Of a stretch of 64,000 nt of DNA, positions 26,437 through 35,988 are shown one piece after another; the stretch's first letter is position 1; each line of letters starts with the position of its first letter. The stretch is from Clostridium septicum (lineage in GTDB: Bacteria > Bacillota > Clostridia > Clostridiales > Clostridiaceae). A program made the translations under genes and the position numbers. The stretch covers positions 1,426,001-1,490,000 of the forward strand of contig NZ_CP023671.1 of the NCBI RefSeq assembly GCF_003606265.1, in the 5' to 3' direction. Under the pieces are notes generated by a model. It was not told the origin of the DNA, did not search any database, and was given only the letters and a program-made list of their open reading frames with translations.

Positions 26437-27591
26437 TTATTTATCCTCCTTAAAAAGCTCTGAAGGATTTTTCATTAGCTTGTCTCCTGCAACAACATTG
26501 CCATCAATTAAACTATAATTGTTGCCTTTTAATTCAGCTTTTATTTCTACTTTTTCAAATGGTTCTTCCTTGTCATCTAATTTTAATTTAGCTATATAAA
26601 GTTTAGAATCCTCTTCATAAACATATTCTTTTGGAATTTGTATTTTTTCTCCATTAAGTTTTATTTCAACACTAAATCCAATTCTTATTGCCTTTTCTGG
26701 CTTAACATAAAAATTATAGGATGTACCTTTTCCATCTGCTGATACTGTTGGAAGTTCATCTATAGATATAATCTTTCCTTTTACTATATCTCCATTACTT
26801 ACAACTTTAATTTGAACTTCATTATCAACTTTTAAACTTTCTACATCAAACTCAGAAACTTCTGCTTTAATTAATGGTTCTTTAGATACTATTCTTATAT
26901 ATTCAACGGTTGGATCTGTTAAACCTTTTTCGTTTATATATACAATACCATTTATATCAGCTTTAACTTCTTTATTTTGCTTTGATGCTAATGATTCCTT
27001 TTGTAATTTTAAATCCCCAGAAGAATCCTTTAAAGTTGCTATTGTAGCCTCTTCAGCCTCTAATTTAGCTTGAGCAGCTTGAATACTTTGAGTAAGTTCT
27101 GTAGCTTTTACTTCTAATTCAGGTGTCATTTCTTTTGATTTTATACCCTTTAATTCGTTTTCATATTTTGCTATTTCATTTGAAATTTCAGCCTTTTTGC
27201 TTTTACTTCTATTTATTTTTTCATTAGCTGAAGCAATTTGCCTATCTACTCCTTTTACTTCTTCTAAAATAGCCTGATTAGAATATGTAAAAAGTAAATC
27301 ACCTTCTGAAATTTCTTGCTTATCAGAAACGTTTAAACCCTCTATATCTCCTAAAGTTCTATCAGCCATTATTTTTTGTTCCTTACTTATAACACTAACA
27401 CCTTTAAAACTTAATCCTTCATTGCCTGTAATTTCAAATTGCTCTGTAGTATTTTCTTCTACTGAACTACCATTACTTTGGTTTTGTGCCTTTACCCAAA
27501 ATCCTAAGGCTACAACAATAGCTATAATAACGATAGATCCAATACTAATAAGTATTAACCTCTTTTTTGACTTTATCTTACTTCCTTTCAC
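26437..27591 (-). CDS. HlyD/MacA-type membrane-fusion protein
   Basis: The periplasmic-adaptor-like subunit of the exporter, 384 residues. It has a membrane anchor (RLILISIGSIVIIAIVVALGF), a biotinyl-lipoyl-like part, a coiled-coil hairpin (about 130-215, rich in Glu, Lys and Ala) and beta-barrel domains (VEYIRIVSKEPLIKAEVSEF onward). I start it at the GTG at 27591, 5 bases after AGAGGTG; the longer open frame of 25 extra codons has no such signal. In Gram-positive bacteria such proteins extend the pump across the wall. Confidence 0.85.
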   Translation of the reverse strand: MKGSKIKSKKRLILISIGSIVIIAIVVALGFWVKAQNQSNGSSVEENTTEQFEITGNEGLSFKGVSVISKEQKIMADRTLGDIEGLNVSDKQEISEGDLLFTYSNQAILEEVKGVDRQIASANEKINRSKSKKAEISNEIAKYENELKGIKSKEMTPELEVKATELTQSIQAAQAKLEAEEATIATLKDSSGDLKLQKESLASKQNKEVKADINGIVYINEKGLTDPTVEYIRIVSKEPLIKAEVSEFDVESLKVDNEVQIKVVSNGDIVKGKIISIDELPTVSADGKGTSYNFYVKPEKAIRIGFSVEIKLNGEKIQIPKEYVYEEDSKLYIAKLKLDDKEEPFEKVEIKAELKGNNYSLIDGNVVAGDKLMKNPSELFKEDK

Positions 27592-27691
27592 TTGTGCACC
27601 TCTTTTAACTATATTTTTAAAAAGCCTATATTTATAAGATTTAGTAATTAATAAACTACTAAACAAATAAATATAGACTATACTTTTTCTC

Positions 27692-28114
27692 TTATTCAGC
27701 TAAATTATTTTCAAATCCGTATAAAGCTCTTTTCTTATAAACAAATATAGCCATTAATACTGGTAAAATTAATCCAACTATTAAACCTATAATATTAACA
27801 CCTTGAGTTATAGCTCCAAAAATTTTATCTAATACTTGAACTGCAAAATACAGATATATTCCTATAGCTTTTTTTCTTAATATTAAAATCAATCCTATTA
27901 TTGCTAATACCATAAATATAAAACTAATTATAATTGATATTTGTCCACCATCTGGAATAGGATCATTTCCCATAGATTTTAATTGTGCATTAATTGCATC
28001 TTTAAATAAAAGCCCTAAACCTAAAAATAAAATTCCAAATCCAGAAAGTACAAATTGTATAATAGCAACTGTTAATATACCAGCCCCAACTTTATTATTT
28101 TTTTCATTCTCCAT
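27692..28114 (-). CDS. Small four-helix membrane protein
   Basis: A 140-residue protein with four predicted membrane helices: VGAGILTVAIIQFVLSGFGI, then IIISFIFMVLAIIGLILIL, then IYLYFAVQVLDKIFGAI, then IIGLIVGLILPVLMAIFVY. I do not recognise a named family. It is the first gene after the predicted LytTR-controlled promoter and sits 100 bp ahead of the exporter genes. It may be an accessory or immunity-like protein of that system, which is inference from position only. Confidence 0.7.
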   Translation of the reverse strand: MENEKNNKVGAGILTVAIIQFVLSGFGILFLGLGLLFKDAINAQLKSMGNDPIPDGGQISIIISFIFMVLAIIGLILILRKKAIGIYLYFAVQVLDKIFGAITQGVNIIGLIVGLILPVLMAIFVYKKRALYGFENNLAE

Positions 28115-28164
28115 AAAATATTACTCCTTCCCCTTAATCACTCTCTTTGAATTAATCAGGTTTA

Positions 28165-28232
28165 ATGATAATTTTTTAACATAAAAATATCAATAGCTTG
28201 TACACGAAAAGGATATAATTATACATGAAAAG
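28165..28232 (-). promoter_or_regulatory. Promoter with paired LytTR-type direct repeats
   Basis: On the minus strand TTGATA (28188-28193), a 17-bp spacer and TATCAT (28165-28170) form a good sigma-A promoter. Just upstream are two 11-bp direct repeats, CTTTTCATGTA (28222-28232) and CTTTTCGTGTA (28201-28211). They differ at one base and are offset by exactly 21 bp, two helical turns. LytTR response regulators such as AgrA bind paired repeats of about 9 bp with 12-bp spacers, the same pitch. The site lies 7 bp ahead of the -35, a position suited to activation, between the LytTR system and the exporter operon. Confidence 0.7.
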
Positions 28233-28241
28233 AATATTCAA

Positions 28242-29165
28242 CTATAATACTATTTTTAGTATTATACATTCGTCCTGCAAAGTTAATGTTATGTCTCCTT
28301 TATTTCTTTTAACTATTTTTTTTACATTAAACAACCCATAGCCTCTACCTTTACCTTTTCTAGAAAAGCCCTTTTTAAAAAACTGTTCTATTTCTGTAAT
28401 ATTCACATCTTCAATTGGGTTTTTAATTTCAATAATGCTTTTTAAATTATCTTCACTTTTATCTAACTTAACTTCTATATACTTATTTTCTAAGGCTTTA
28501 ACAGCTTCAATAGAGTTATTTAATAAATTACTTAAAACAATATTTAATTCCCAGTCTTCTAATAATATATTAAAATCTCTATTTATCTTATAATCTAGCT
28601 TTATGCCTAAACTATTACATTCTAATAATTTATTATATATAATTGCCTTCACAATAATATTTTTTATGTATAAAATTCCTGTTATCTCATTTCCAGCTCT
28701 TATTTTACCAATATACTTTTCTACTTTATCTTTAATAATATCTTTATTATCTTCAACCTCAATAATTGAATATAAAGTGTTCAAATGATTTTTATATTCA
28801 TGCTCATTTAACCTTATATTTTCTATAAGTTCTTCTAACACCAAATTAGAGTAAGAATTAATTTCAACATTCTTTTTTTCAGTTAATAGCAAATATGACG
28901 CCTTATAATAATGAATACTTATTATAAGTAAAATACTAGTTATAATGCTGAACTCTATAATCATATGGTTAATTTTTAAGCTAGAGCTATTAAATATTTT
29001 AAATATAATAAAGTATAAAAACACATACATTATTTTAAAAAGAACACAACTTAAAAGTGCTAAAATAACATTCTTTAATATATTATTAAAAATATTTTTA
29101 TTAATTAAATTATTATATAGAAGTAGTGAAATTAGTATCTCTAAAAAAATTACTACTATATTCAT
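28242..29165 (-). CDS. AgrC-like GHKL sensor histidine kinase
   Basis: A 307-residue sensor kinase of the AgrC/peptide-sensing type (HPK10-like). The N-terminal 110 residues hold about four hydrophobic helices. The histidine motif is NEHEYKNHLNTLYSIIEV, the asparagine box is LLNNSIEAVKAL, and the glycine box is KGRGYGLFNVKKIVKRNKG. It begins 4 bp after the LytTR regulator. No AgrB or AgrD pheromone gene is nearby, so the ligand may be an exogenous peptide. Confidence 0.85.
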   Translation of the reverse strand: MNIVVIFLEILISLLLYNNLINKNIFNNILKNVILALLSCVLFKIMYVFLYFIIFKIFNSSSLKINHMIIEFSIITSILLIISIHYYKASYLLLTEKKNVEINSYSNLVLEELIENIRLNEHEYKNHLNTLYSIIEVEDNKDIIKDKVEKYIGKIRAGNEITGILYIKNIIVKAIIYNKLLECNSLGIKLDYKINRDFNILLEDWELNIVLSNLLNNSIEAVKALENKYIEVKLDKSEDNLKSIIEIKNPIEDVNITEIEQFFKKGFSRKGKGRGYGLFNVKKIVKRNKGDITLTLQDECIILKIVL

Positions 29166-29169
29166 ATAT

Positions 29170-29889
29170 TTATTTTACCTTTTCATATATATTATTCTTA
29201 TATTTATAACCTAATTTTGCTATCTCACTACAATTAGTAAAATATATGTTCCAAAGCTTTGGATAAACTTTCTCTATCTTTTCTATGTAGTTTAAGTTTA
29301 TAGCATATGATTTATGTGACTGTACTATATATTCAGAATCTATTTCTTTAATCAAATTGTTTAACCCTCTTACCTTTACATCATATTTATCTTTAATTGT
29401 ATATATTGTACATTTTCTTAAGTAATATTCTATAAATATTATATCTTTATGATATATTTTTACCGATATTAATGGAGATATATTAAAAAAAGTATATTTA
29501 TTATGCATTTTTTCACTTACACTTTGTGCCTCTAAAAAAGTATTTATTATCTTCTTAATTTCTTCTTTCCTATAAGGCTTAATAATAAAATCGTAACAAT
29601 GAATATTCTTAAATGCATCTATCATCTTGCCTGATTCTATAGTGATAAATACTATAGGAGTTAACTTATATTTATTATTACACCTTATTTTCTCGGCTAA
29701 CTCTATTCCTGTTCTTCCCTGTAAGTTGACGTCAAACATAAATAAATCTATATTTTCTATATTAGTAATTTCTAATGCAGTTTCTAAAGATGGAGCTAAA
29801 TAGATTGTAATACTTTTAAATTCTTCCTCTATTATTTTTTTTAATGCTTCTCTTTGATCCTTCATGTCTTCTACTATTAATATATTCAT
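29170..29889 (-). CDS. LytTR-family response regulator (AgrA-like)
   Basis: A 239-residue regulator. The receiver domain has ILIVEDMKDQ, the phospho-acceptor Asp in LFMFDVNLQGRTG and the Lys in FIIKPYRKEE. The C-terminal LytTR DNA-binding domain (about 135-235) contains IIFIEYYLRKCTIYT and YIVQSHKSYAINLNYIEKIE, the usual core. I start it at the second Met (29889), since GGGGTG lies 6 bases before it. It is the likely ligand of the 21-bp-spaced repeats at 28201-28232. Confidence 0.9.
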   Translation of the reverse strand: MNILIVEDMKDQREALKKIIEEEFKSITIYLAPSLETALEITNIENIDLFMFDVNLQGRTGIELAEKIRCNNKYKLTPIVFITIESGKMIDAFKNIHCYDFIIKPYRKEEIKKIINTFLEAQSVSEKMHNKYTFFNISPLISVKIYHKDIIFIEYYLRKCTIYTIKDKYDVKVRGLNNLIKEIDSEYIVQSHKSYAINLNYIEKIEKVYPKLWNIYFTNCSEIAKLGYKYKNNIYEKVK

Positions 29890-30014
29890 ATTACACCCCA
29901 TTTTTAAATTGTATTACCCCTCTCATATATTAAATATATCATATATTTTCATAATTTTTCTATATGTTATTAAGATATATATTTTTATTACTTATTAAAA
30001 GATAGATCTTATTT

Positions 30015-30176
30015 ATGTCTAAGAAAAAAGTTAAAAGTAAGTTCTATGCCATAAAAGAAGGTAATGGAGTTTGTCATTTAATAATTAATACTTAGGGTAA
30101 ATGTTCTAAATTAGTTCTTGGATATAATTTCATATATAAAAGTTTTAAAACTAGAGAAGAAGCTGAAAAATTATAA
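30015..30176 (+). pseudogene. Remnant of an RNase HI N-terminal (viroplasmin) domain
   Basis: A 54-codon stretch reads MSKKKVKSKFYAIKEGNGVC, then HLIINT, an in-frame TAG, then GKCSKLVLGYNFIYKSFKT and REEAEKL, ending TAA. It matches the N-terminal RNA/DNA-hybrid-binding domain of bacterial RNase HI (FYAIKxGxxxGIxxTWxECxxxVxGYxxAxYKSF pattern). The TAG stands where the conserved Trp codon TGG is expected, a one-base change. No RNase H catalytic domain follows. It looks like a dead fragment. Confidence 0.65.
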
Positions 30177-30369
30177 TTTTTCAAATTTTAATACCTTATA
30201 AATGGCTTAAAATCGTTAATTTTAATTTCTTCGTGAAAATTACTTTTAGCATAATAACTAATCATAAATAAAAAAATATGGTATAATATAAATTAGTTTA
30301 TTTTTTAATTTGAAGAACAATTTTTTATTATGAGCTAGTTTGATTTTAAACTAGTCAATAAATAGGGCT

Positions 30370-30431
30370 TTGACAATTGGTTTAATACTGGATTAAATGT
30401 TTTATAATATAAAAATTAGGGAGGAGTTAAT
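30370..30431 (+). promoter_or_regulatory. Promoter region of the VanZ-like gene
   Basis: TTGACA at 30370-30375 is followed after 17 bp by TTAAAT (30393-30398), and a TATAAT lies 10 bp further on. The interrupted palindrome TTTAAT-ACTGG-ATTAAA (30382-30398) covers the -10 and could be a repressor site. A strong GGGAGGAG lies just before the TTG start. The stretch 30177-30369 upstream shows nothing else I can name. Confidence 0.5.
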
Positions 30432-31058
30432 TTGGTACAAGGTTGTATTTATGATTTGAGGACTGTATTAATGTTAGGGTTACCTATATGGATTATTATA
30501 CGAATAGCTACATTAATTGTAAAAAAGAAATCAGGTGAAAAAATTTCTGTTGGTAAAGAGATTATTACTAATATATTTGTAATCTATTGTTTATTATTAA
30601 TAGGTGTTACATTGTTTCCAATTGAAATAATGTTTGGAGATGGGCTTAGTGAATTAAGGTCAATATACACATTTAAACAACGCTTAGGAATCAATATAAT
30701 TCCATTAAGAGACTATATTTATGGAATTATTAGGTTGCGTGATAGCGATATAGGATATTTTTTCTTTATTAGGAGTATAGTAGGAAATATAATTTTATTA
30801 GTACCGTTTATTGGATATCTATTAATGTATAAGAAGAAACTTAGAACTGCAAAAAATGTAATTGTTACATCCTTTTTAATTTCATTTTCTATAGAAATTT
30901 TACAACTAATAGAGAATATCACATATTTAAGTGGCATGTCAGTAAGGACAGTAAATATTGATGATTTGATTTTAAATACGCTTGGAGGAATATTAGCATA
31001 CTATTTCTTTAAATTCATATACAAAAGCAAATTAAGAGTATATCTTAATATGGAGTAA
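30432..31058 (+). CDS. VanZ-like membrane protein
   Basis: A 208-residue membrane protein of the VanZ family. It has about five hydrophobic helices, the family segments TLFPIEIMFGD and INIIPLRDYI, and the late pattern FSIEILQLIENI...NIDDLILNTLGGILAYY. VanZ gives low-level teicoplanin resistance in enterococci. Most homologues have unknown roles. It starts with TTG, 7 bases after GGAGGAG. It is the only chromosomal gene on the plus strand in this part of the window, has its own promoter and terminator, and lies in the accessory block. Confidence 0.85.
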   Translation: MVQGCIYDLRTVLMLGLPIWIIIRIATLIVKKKSGEKISVGKEIITNIFVIYCLLLIGVTLFPIEIMFGDGLSELRSIYTFKQRLGINIIPLRDYIYGIIRLRDSDIGYFFFIRSIVGNIILLVPFIGYLLMYKKKLRTAKNVIVTSFLISFSIEILQLIENITYLSGMSVRTVNIDDLILNTLGGILAYYFFKFIYKSKLRVYLNME

Positions 31059-31184
31059 TATTATTAAGCTGATAAACACATTCCAATTTTGTTATTAGAT
31101 GAGGTTTAATAAAATTGTTATTTTATAGTTAATACGTTACAATGTTATCAATAAGATTTGATGAACAATTTTAAATTATTGCAA

Positions 31185-31218
31185 AAAAGCCAAGGCTCTA
31201 TAGCCTTGACTTTATTTT
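31185..31218 (+). terminator. Terminator of the VanZ-like gene
   Basis: Stem CAAGGC/GCCTTG extended by AAAG/CTTT pairs, followed by TTTATTTTTTT. The A-run on the other side allows bidirectional use with the lipoprotein gene. Confidence 0.8.
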
Positions 31219-31348
31219 TTTGCACTAAAGTTAAATTTAGCGAAGTTTTTTTACGTGTTTAAATTATGAATAACAATTTTTAAAATACATAATTTAATTA
31301 ATAAAATAATATTTAAGTTAGTATCAATTAGATTTTCTAGGATTAAGA

Positions 31349-32242
31349 TTATTCACCATTAAGAACTCTCTTTAGAGCTGCATCTATAGTATCAATATCT
31401 TTTGGATATTGTAGATACAAGGATGATGATTCTGCAACAGCAGCACCTAATGGGCTTTGAACTGATTGCTTTACGTGTGGATCAGAAATAGAATCAATAT
31501 AATCTTGCTGAAGTTGTTTAGCTTCTTTTATTAACTTATAGTATTCTTCTTCAGTTAAACCTTGTTCATGGATAAATTTATTACTATAATCTTTTCCTTT
31601 TATAGTTAGGATAATCTCATAATTAGTTAAACCAGCTTCAAATTTAGGAACTTTGGCTATATAGTGAATCATTCTTGTTTCTTGTGGATTTACTGAAGTA
31701 GCTTCATCAAAATTAGAGCCATCGATATTCTCTATAAGAGAAAAACTAGAATATTCTTTATCTTTAATTTTTATTTTTGCGGTTATTGCATCCTTTGACA
31801 TTTTAGCTTCATTACTCGTATTAAATATATTAAGAACTACATCAATATAATTAATATCATTATTTACTGAATCATTAAATAATGGGTTTTGAGTAATAAT
31901 TGAAGGATTTATTTCTGGGGATACAATATATTCACAAAGTCCAGGGACTTTATTAGCTCCTCCAGCCATAATAAACTGCTCAGGAGCGTCATTGGCTTTG
32001 CTTGCGTTACTATTCTTTTTTACATCTGAGGAAGTGTCCTTATCCTCTTGTTTGCTTTCTACTGTATTTTCAGCAGAGGAAGATGCAGTTTTTACACTTT
32101 CTTTTACCGAACTTTGAACATTGCTTGTACTTGATTTAGAAGAAGTATCTTCTCCTGCTGAATTATTTTTCTGTCTGCATGCCACAAGTGACATAGATAA
32201 TAATAATAGTAATAATAATTTTAAAAATAACTTTTTATTCAT
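31349..32242 (-). CDS. Uncharacterised lipoprotein with Ser/Lys-rich linker
   Basis: A 297-residue exported lipoprotein. The signal LFLKLLLLLLLSMSLVAC ends in the lipobox LVAC. A low-complexity linker of about 65 residues rich in Ser, Lys and Asp follows. Then comes a folded domain (about 95-230) with YIDVVLNIFNTSNEAKMS, resembling the immunoglobulin-like DUF4352/DUF5067 surface domains of Firmicutes. The start is the ATG at 32242 behind GAGGAG; a TTG five codons earlier overlaps that site. Function unknown. The DUF assignment is tentative. Confidence 0.75.
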   Translation of the reverse strand: MNKKLFLKLLLLLLLSMSLVACRQKNNSAGEDTSSKSSTSNVQSSVKESVKTASSSAENTVESKQEDKDTSSDVKKNSNASKANDAPEQFIMAGGANKVPGLCEYIVSPEINPSIITQNPLFNDSVNNDINYIDVVLNIFNTSNEAKMSKDAITAKIKIKDKEYSSFSLIENIDGSNFDEATSVNPQETRMIHYIAKVPKFEAGLTNYEIILTIKGKDYSNKFIHEQGLTEEEYYKLIKEAKQLQQDYIDSISDPHVKQSVQSPLGAAVAESSSLYLQYPKDIDTIDAALKRVLNGE

Positions 32243-32382
32243 CTCATATCTCCTCAAAAATATATATTTTAATTCTATTAAAAATACCCAATATATTTAT
32301 ATTAAAACAATATTTTGAAAAAAGCTATAAAAATTAGTTTATCTAGAAGGATTGAAGATAAATTATCTTAAGGATAAGTAAT

Positions 32383-32409
32383 AAAAAAAGATGTCTTCGT
32401 TGTCATCTT
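32383..32409 (-). terminator. Second hairpin downstream of yvcK
   Basis: Stem AAGATG/CATCTT with a 10-nt loop and seven Ts on the minus strand. It may back up the yvcK terminator or end an unseen short transcript. Confidence 0.5.
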
Positions 32410-32557
32410 AAGTTATTATTATAGGTACATCAGCATCATTGATTGTGATTAACAACGGATAGAAAAAATGATTGAAATTTCTATGTTTTTAAAACTACTC
32501 AGCTTACCACCAAGGATAGTGCCGTTAGATAGTGTTTAATTGTTTTCTCTTAAAAAT

Positions 32558-32591
32558 AAAGAGTATATAGTTATAACACTACGTACTCTTT
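32558..32591 (-). terminator. yvcK terminator
   Basis: Stem AAAGAGTA/TACTCTTT, 18-nt loop, followed by TTTTTA on the minus strand, 16 bp past the yvcK stop. Confidence 0.6.
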
Positions 32592-32606
32592 TAAAATTTT
32601 GTCTAT

Positions 32607-33956
32607 TTACTTTATATTTTGCTTATTCTTTTCTTCTTTTTCCTTTATCCTTTGAGATAAATACATATATTCAATAATCTTCTTTCTATCATATAAAAGT
32701 TTCTTTTCCATTATAGTATCAACTAAAACTTCTGCTAAATGCTCTGAATCATGCTTTACATATTTTTTTTCTATTTTAACTAAAGATGCCTCTACTACCT
32801 CTACTCCTAAAGCTTTTAATTCTTTTCTATCTAATTCTACCAATTCTGATTTATCTTCTAAATACTTGTCCTTTACATCTTCAGGAATGCTTTCTCTATT
32901 AGCTATAACATAATCAACTATATTTTTTCCTGCATGCTTTTTTAATACTTTTATATGATCCGAAACCTTAAAACCATCTGTTTCTCCAGGTTGAGTCATT
33001 ATATTAGATATATATATTTTTAATGCACTACTTTTCTTAATTGTATCTGCAATATCCTTTACTAAAAGATTAGGAATTACACTAGTATAAAGACTTCCTG
33101 GCCCTAAAACTATAGCATCAGCATCTCTTATTGCTTTTAATGCATCTTCTAATGGCCTAGCGTCTTTTGGATTAATCATTAACTTATCTATTCTAGAATT
33201 TTGTTTTATTACTTCTTGAGGTATTTGAGATTCTCCGTCTACCTCATTTCCATTTTCTAATTTTGCTATAAGTTTCATATCATCTAATGTTACAGGTAAA
33301 ACTTTTCCTGTAACAGCTAATACTGAACTCATTTTTTGTATGGCAGCTTCAAAATTATCGCTTACTCCATCCATTGCTGCTAAAAATAAATTTCCAAAAC
33401 TTTGATTCTTAAGTCTCCCATCTGGAAATCTATATTGCAATAATTCTTCCATTAATGGTTCTGTATCAGCTAATGCTAAAATACAGTTTCTTATATCTCC
33501 TGGTGGTAACATCCCAAGGTCTTCTCTTAAAACACCTGAGCCACCTCCATCATCTGCTACTGTTACTATTGCTGTAATATTAGAAGTATAATATTTAAGT
33601 CCTCTAAGCATTGTGGAAAGTCCGGTTCCACCACCTATAACAACTATTTTAGGTCCCTTAACTAGAAGTCTTTTTTCATAAATAAGACTTTCCATCTTCT
33701 TACTATCTAAGGATAGCTTTATATATCCCTTATTGCTAAGTGCAATTATAGACTTCATTCCCTCTACTACAGAAATATAAATAACAAATATACCTGTAAC
33801 ATTTAAGAAAATATAAAATAGTTTATAATAAGTATCATATATTCTATGGTTTACTAGCTCTGTAAATCCAAATGCAATTAACAGTATTCCAAAGATTCCA
33901 AAGAAAAACCATCGTTTAACTCTTACTCCAGGTTTCAACCAATCTTTTATATTCAC
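32607..33956 (-). CDS. yvcK: YvcK/CofD-like protein (gluconeogenesis factor)
   Basis: A 449-residue member of the CofD-like family needed in Bacillus for growth on gluconeogenic carbon and for cell-wall homeostasis; it binds UDP-sugars there. Two N-terminal helices (about 18-32 and 43-65), absent from B. subtilis YvcK, anchor it in the membrane. The nucleotide-sugar fold begins [19 protein letters not shown] and continues [26 protein letters not shown]. It starts with GTG and overlaps the rapZ stop by 4 bp (GTGA), so translation is coupled. Confidence 0.93.
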   Translation of the reverse strand: MNIKDWLKPGVRVKRWFFFGIFGILLIAFGFTELVNHRIYDTYYKLFYIFLNVTGIFVIYISVVEGMKSIIALSNKGYIKLSLDSKKMESLIYEKRLLVKGPKIVVIGGGTGLSTMLRGLKYYTSNITAIVTVADDGGGSGVLREDLGMLPPGDIRNCILALADTEPLMEELLQYRFPDGRLKNQSFGNLFLAAMDGVSDNFEAAIQKMSSVLAVTGKVLPVTLDDMKLIAKLENGNEVDGESQIPQEVIKQNSRIDKLMINPKDARPLEDALKAIRDADAIVLGPGSLYTSVIPNLLVKDIADTIKKSSALKIYISNIMTQPGETDGFKVSDHIKVLKKHAGKNIVDYVIANRESIPEDVKDKYLEDKSELVELDRKELKALGVEVVEASLVKIEKKYVKHDSEHLAEVLVDTIMEKKLLYDRKKIIEYMYLSQRIKEKEEKNKQNIK

Positions 33957-34837
33957 AGCTTCTTGGCTCCCTTGTGAACATCTTCTCTAATATCTCTATG
34001 TTCTACAGATGCATTATAATTTTTTTCAATTAAGTTTTCATATATTGCATTTGCAATAGCAACTGATCTATGTCTTCCACCTGTACAACCTATTGATATT
34101 ATAAGCTGTCTCTTTCCTTCCTTTTTATAATTTGGAATTAAGAAATCTAACATATCCGTTGCTTTTTTAACAAAATTGACAGTTTCCTCTTGCTTTAACA
34201 CATAATCTTTAACAGGTTTATCATTTCCTGAATATGGCTTTAACTCTGGAATATAAAATGGATTTGGTATAAATCTAACATCAAATACTAAGTCTGAATC
34301 TACAGGGATTCCATACTTAAACCCAAAACTTAATACTGTAACAGAAAGTTGCTTTTCTGGCTGCTTTGCATCCCCATAATTCTTATTCATTTCTTCTCTT
34401 AAATCTCTTATAGCATATTTAGATGTATCTATTATTATATCTGCTCTATCTTTAACTTCTCTTAATTTTTTTCTTTCTTCTGTTATACCTGTAATAACTC
34501 TACTTCCTGGAGATAATGGATGACTTCTTCTACTTTCTTTAAATCTTTTAACTAACACTTCATCCGATGCATCTAAAAATAATATTTCATATTTAAACTC
34601 TTGATCTTTTAGGTAATTTAGACTTTCAAATAAATCATCAAAGAATATTCCACCTCTAATATCTATTACTAATGCCACTTTATCTATTTTACCCTGACTT
34701 TGCACACACGCTTCAGCAAATTTTGGTATCAATTTTGGTGGAAGGTTATCTACACAGAAATATCCCATATCTTCTAAACTTCTTGTAGCTTCTGTTTTAC
34801 CTGCTCCTGATAATCCTGTAACTATTATAAATCTCAT
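33953..34837 (-). CDS. rapZ: RapZ/YvcJ nucleotide-binding protein
   Basis: A 294-residue RapZ-family protein. The N-terminal P-loop is [20 protein letters not shown], followed by YFCVDNLPP. The C-terminal domain keeps [17 protein letters not shown]. In E. coli RapZ steers decay of the GlmZ sRNA. The Bacillus YvcJ is a nucleotidase-like protein affecting competence. The gene forms an operon with yvcK downstream (4-bp overlap) and hisC upstream (44 bp). Confidence 0.94.
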   Translation of the reverse strand: MRFIIVTGLSGAGKTEATRSLEDMGYFCVDNLPPKLIPKFAEACVQSQGKIDKVALVIDIRGGIFFDDLFESLNYLKDQEFKYEILFLDASDEVLVKRFKESRRSHPLSPGSRVITGITEERKKLREVKDRADIIIDTSKYAIRDLREEMNKNYGDAKQPEKQLSVTVLSFGFKYGIPVDSDLVFDVRFIPNPFYIPELKPYSGNDKPVKDYVLKQEETVNFVKKATDMLDFLIPNYKKEGKRQLIISIGCTGGRHRSVAIANAIYENLIEKNYNASVEHRDIREDVHKGAKKL

Positions 34838-34881
34838 ATGTTGCCCTCCCTTGTTTGTATATAATCTATAGCTAAATTATA

Positions 34882-35988
34882 TCACACTTTTAAATCTCGT
34901 TCTTGTATTGCTAAAAATAATAATTTACAAAACTCCTTATTTTCTTCTTCTGTTCCAATACTTACTCTTATAAATCCTGGAATACCTAAAAGAAATCCTG
35001 GTCTTATAATATATCCATGCTTTAATAAATATTCATGAATTGGCTTATCATCACCTTTTACATTAACTAATATGAAGTTAGCTTCTGACTTTACATACTC
35101 AAGTCCCATTTTTTCAAATTGAATACTTAAATATTCTCTTTGATTATAGTTATATTGTTTTACCTTCTCAAGGAAACCCTCATCATTTAAAGCTGCAACC
35201 GCTGATTTTTGAGCAAATAAATTTGTATCAAATGCATTTATTACTCTATTTAAATAATCTACAATCTCTTCCCTTGCTATCCCATATCCAAATCGTAAAG
35301 ATGCTAAACCATATGCCTTTGAAAAAGTCCTTAAAATAATAATATTAGGATACTTTTTTAAAAGTTCTATAGAATTAGGATACTCTGAAGAAATTACATA
35401 TTCACAATAAGCTTCATCCATAATAATTAAAATATCTTCTGGTATTTTATCTACAATATTATTAAATTCTTTTGCTGTAAACATACTTCCTGTAGGATTA
35501 TTAGGATTACAAAACCAAATTATTTTAGTTTTATCTGTTATAGCATTTACCATAGCTTCTAAATCTAAATAATTATTTTTCATTGGAATTTTAACTGGTT
35601 TTGCACCCATAAGCAAAGTATTACTTTCATATCTTGGAAATGTTAACTCAGGCATTATACTTTCATCGTCTTTATCCAATATAGTTGTACATAATACATT
35701 AATTAACGAATCTGATCCTGCCCCACAGAAAATCATATCCTTATTTACATTTAATTTTTCACTTAAAAGCTTTTTAAATTCATAAGAAGATGCATCTGGA
35801 TACATATTAACATCTGTTAATGTACTTTTTATAGTTTCAATTACTTTAGGTGAACAACCTAAAGGATTTTCATTAGATGCAAGTTTAACAACCTTACTTA
35901 TTCCAAGTTCTCTTTTAACCTCTTCAATAGGCTTTCCAGCCACATATTTTGCAAGTGATTTAACTTCGTTTCTTACTCTATATTTCAT
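34882..35988 (-). CDS. hisC: Histidinol-phosphate aminotransferase
   Basis: A 368-residue fold-type I PLP aminotransferase, HisC-like. It has KLASNENPLGCSP at the start, FCNPNNPTGS, DEAYCEY and the PLP lysine in RTFSKAYGLASLRFGYG. Arg in RPGFLLGIPGFIRVSIGT binds the carboxylate. No other his genes are nearby, so it may also serve aromatic amino-acid transamination. It is the first gene of the hisC-rapZ-yvcK operon, upstream of which is a terminator after murB. Confidence 0.87.
   Translation of the reverse strand: MKYRVRNEVKSLAKYVAGKPIEEVKRELGISKVVKLASNENPLGCSPKVIETIKSTLTDVNMYPDASSYEFKKLLSEKLNVNKDMIFCGAGSDSLINVLCTTILDKDDESIMPELTFPRYESNTLLMGAKPVKIPMKNNYLDLEAMVNAITDKTKIIWFCNPNNPTGSMFTAKEFNNIVDKIPEDILIIMDEAYCEYVISSEYPNSIELLKKYPNIIILRTFSKAYGLASLRFGYGIAREEIVDYLNRVINAFDTNLFAQKSAVAALNDEGFLEKVKQYNYNQREYLSIQFEKMGLEYVKSEANFILVNVKGDDKPIHEYLLKHGYIIRPGFLLGIPGFIRVSIGTEEENKEFCKLLFLAIQERDLKV

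Larger units (their letters stand above)
32243..32606. other. yvcK-lipoprotein gap with two hairpins
   Basis: This 364-bp gap marks the right edge of the accessory block. It holds two terminator-like hairpins (32383-32409 and 32558-32591) for minus-strand transcripts. Between them, 32410-32550 has slightly richer base composition but no open frame that I recognise. Confidence 0.45.

Noticed and set aside
32410..32550. Possible transposase or gene fragment between the yvcK hairpins
   Set aside because: No frame longer than about 25 codons and no recognisable motif on either strand.
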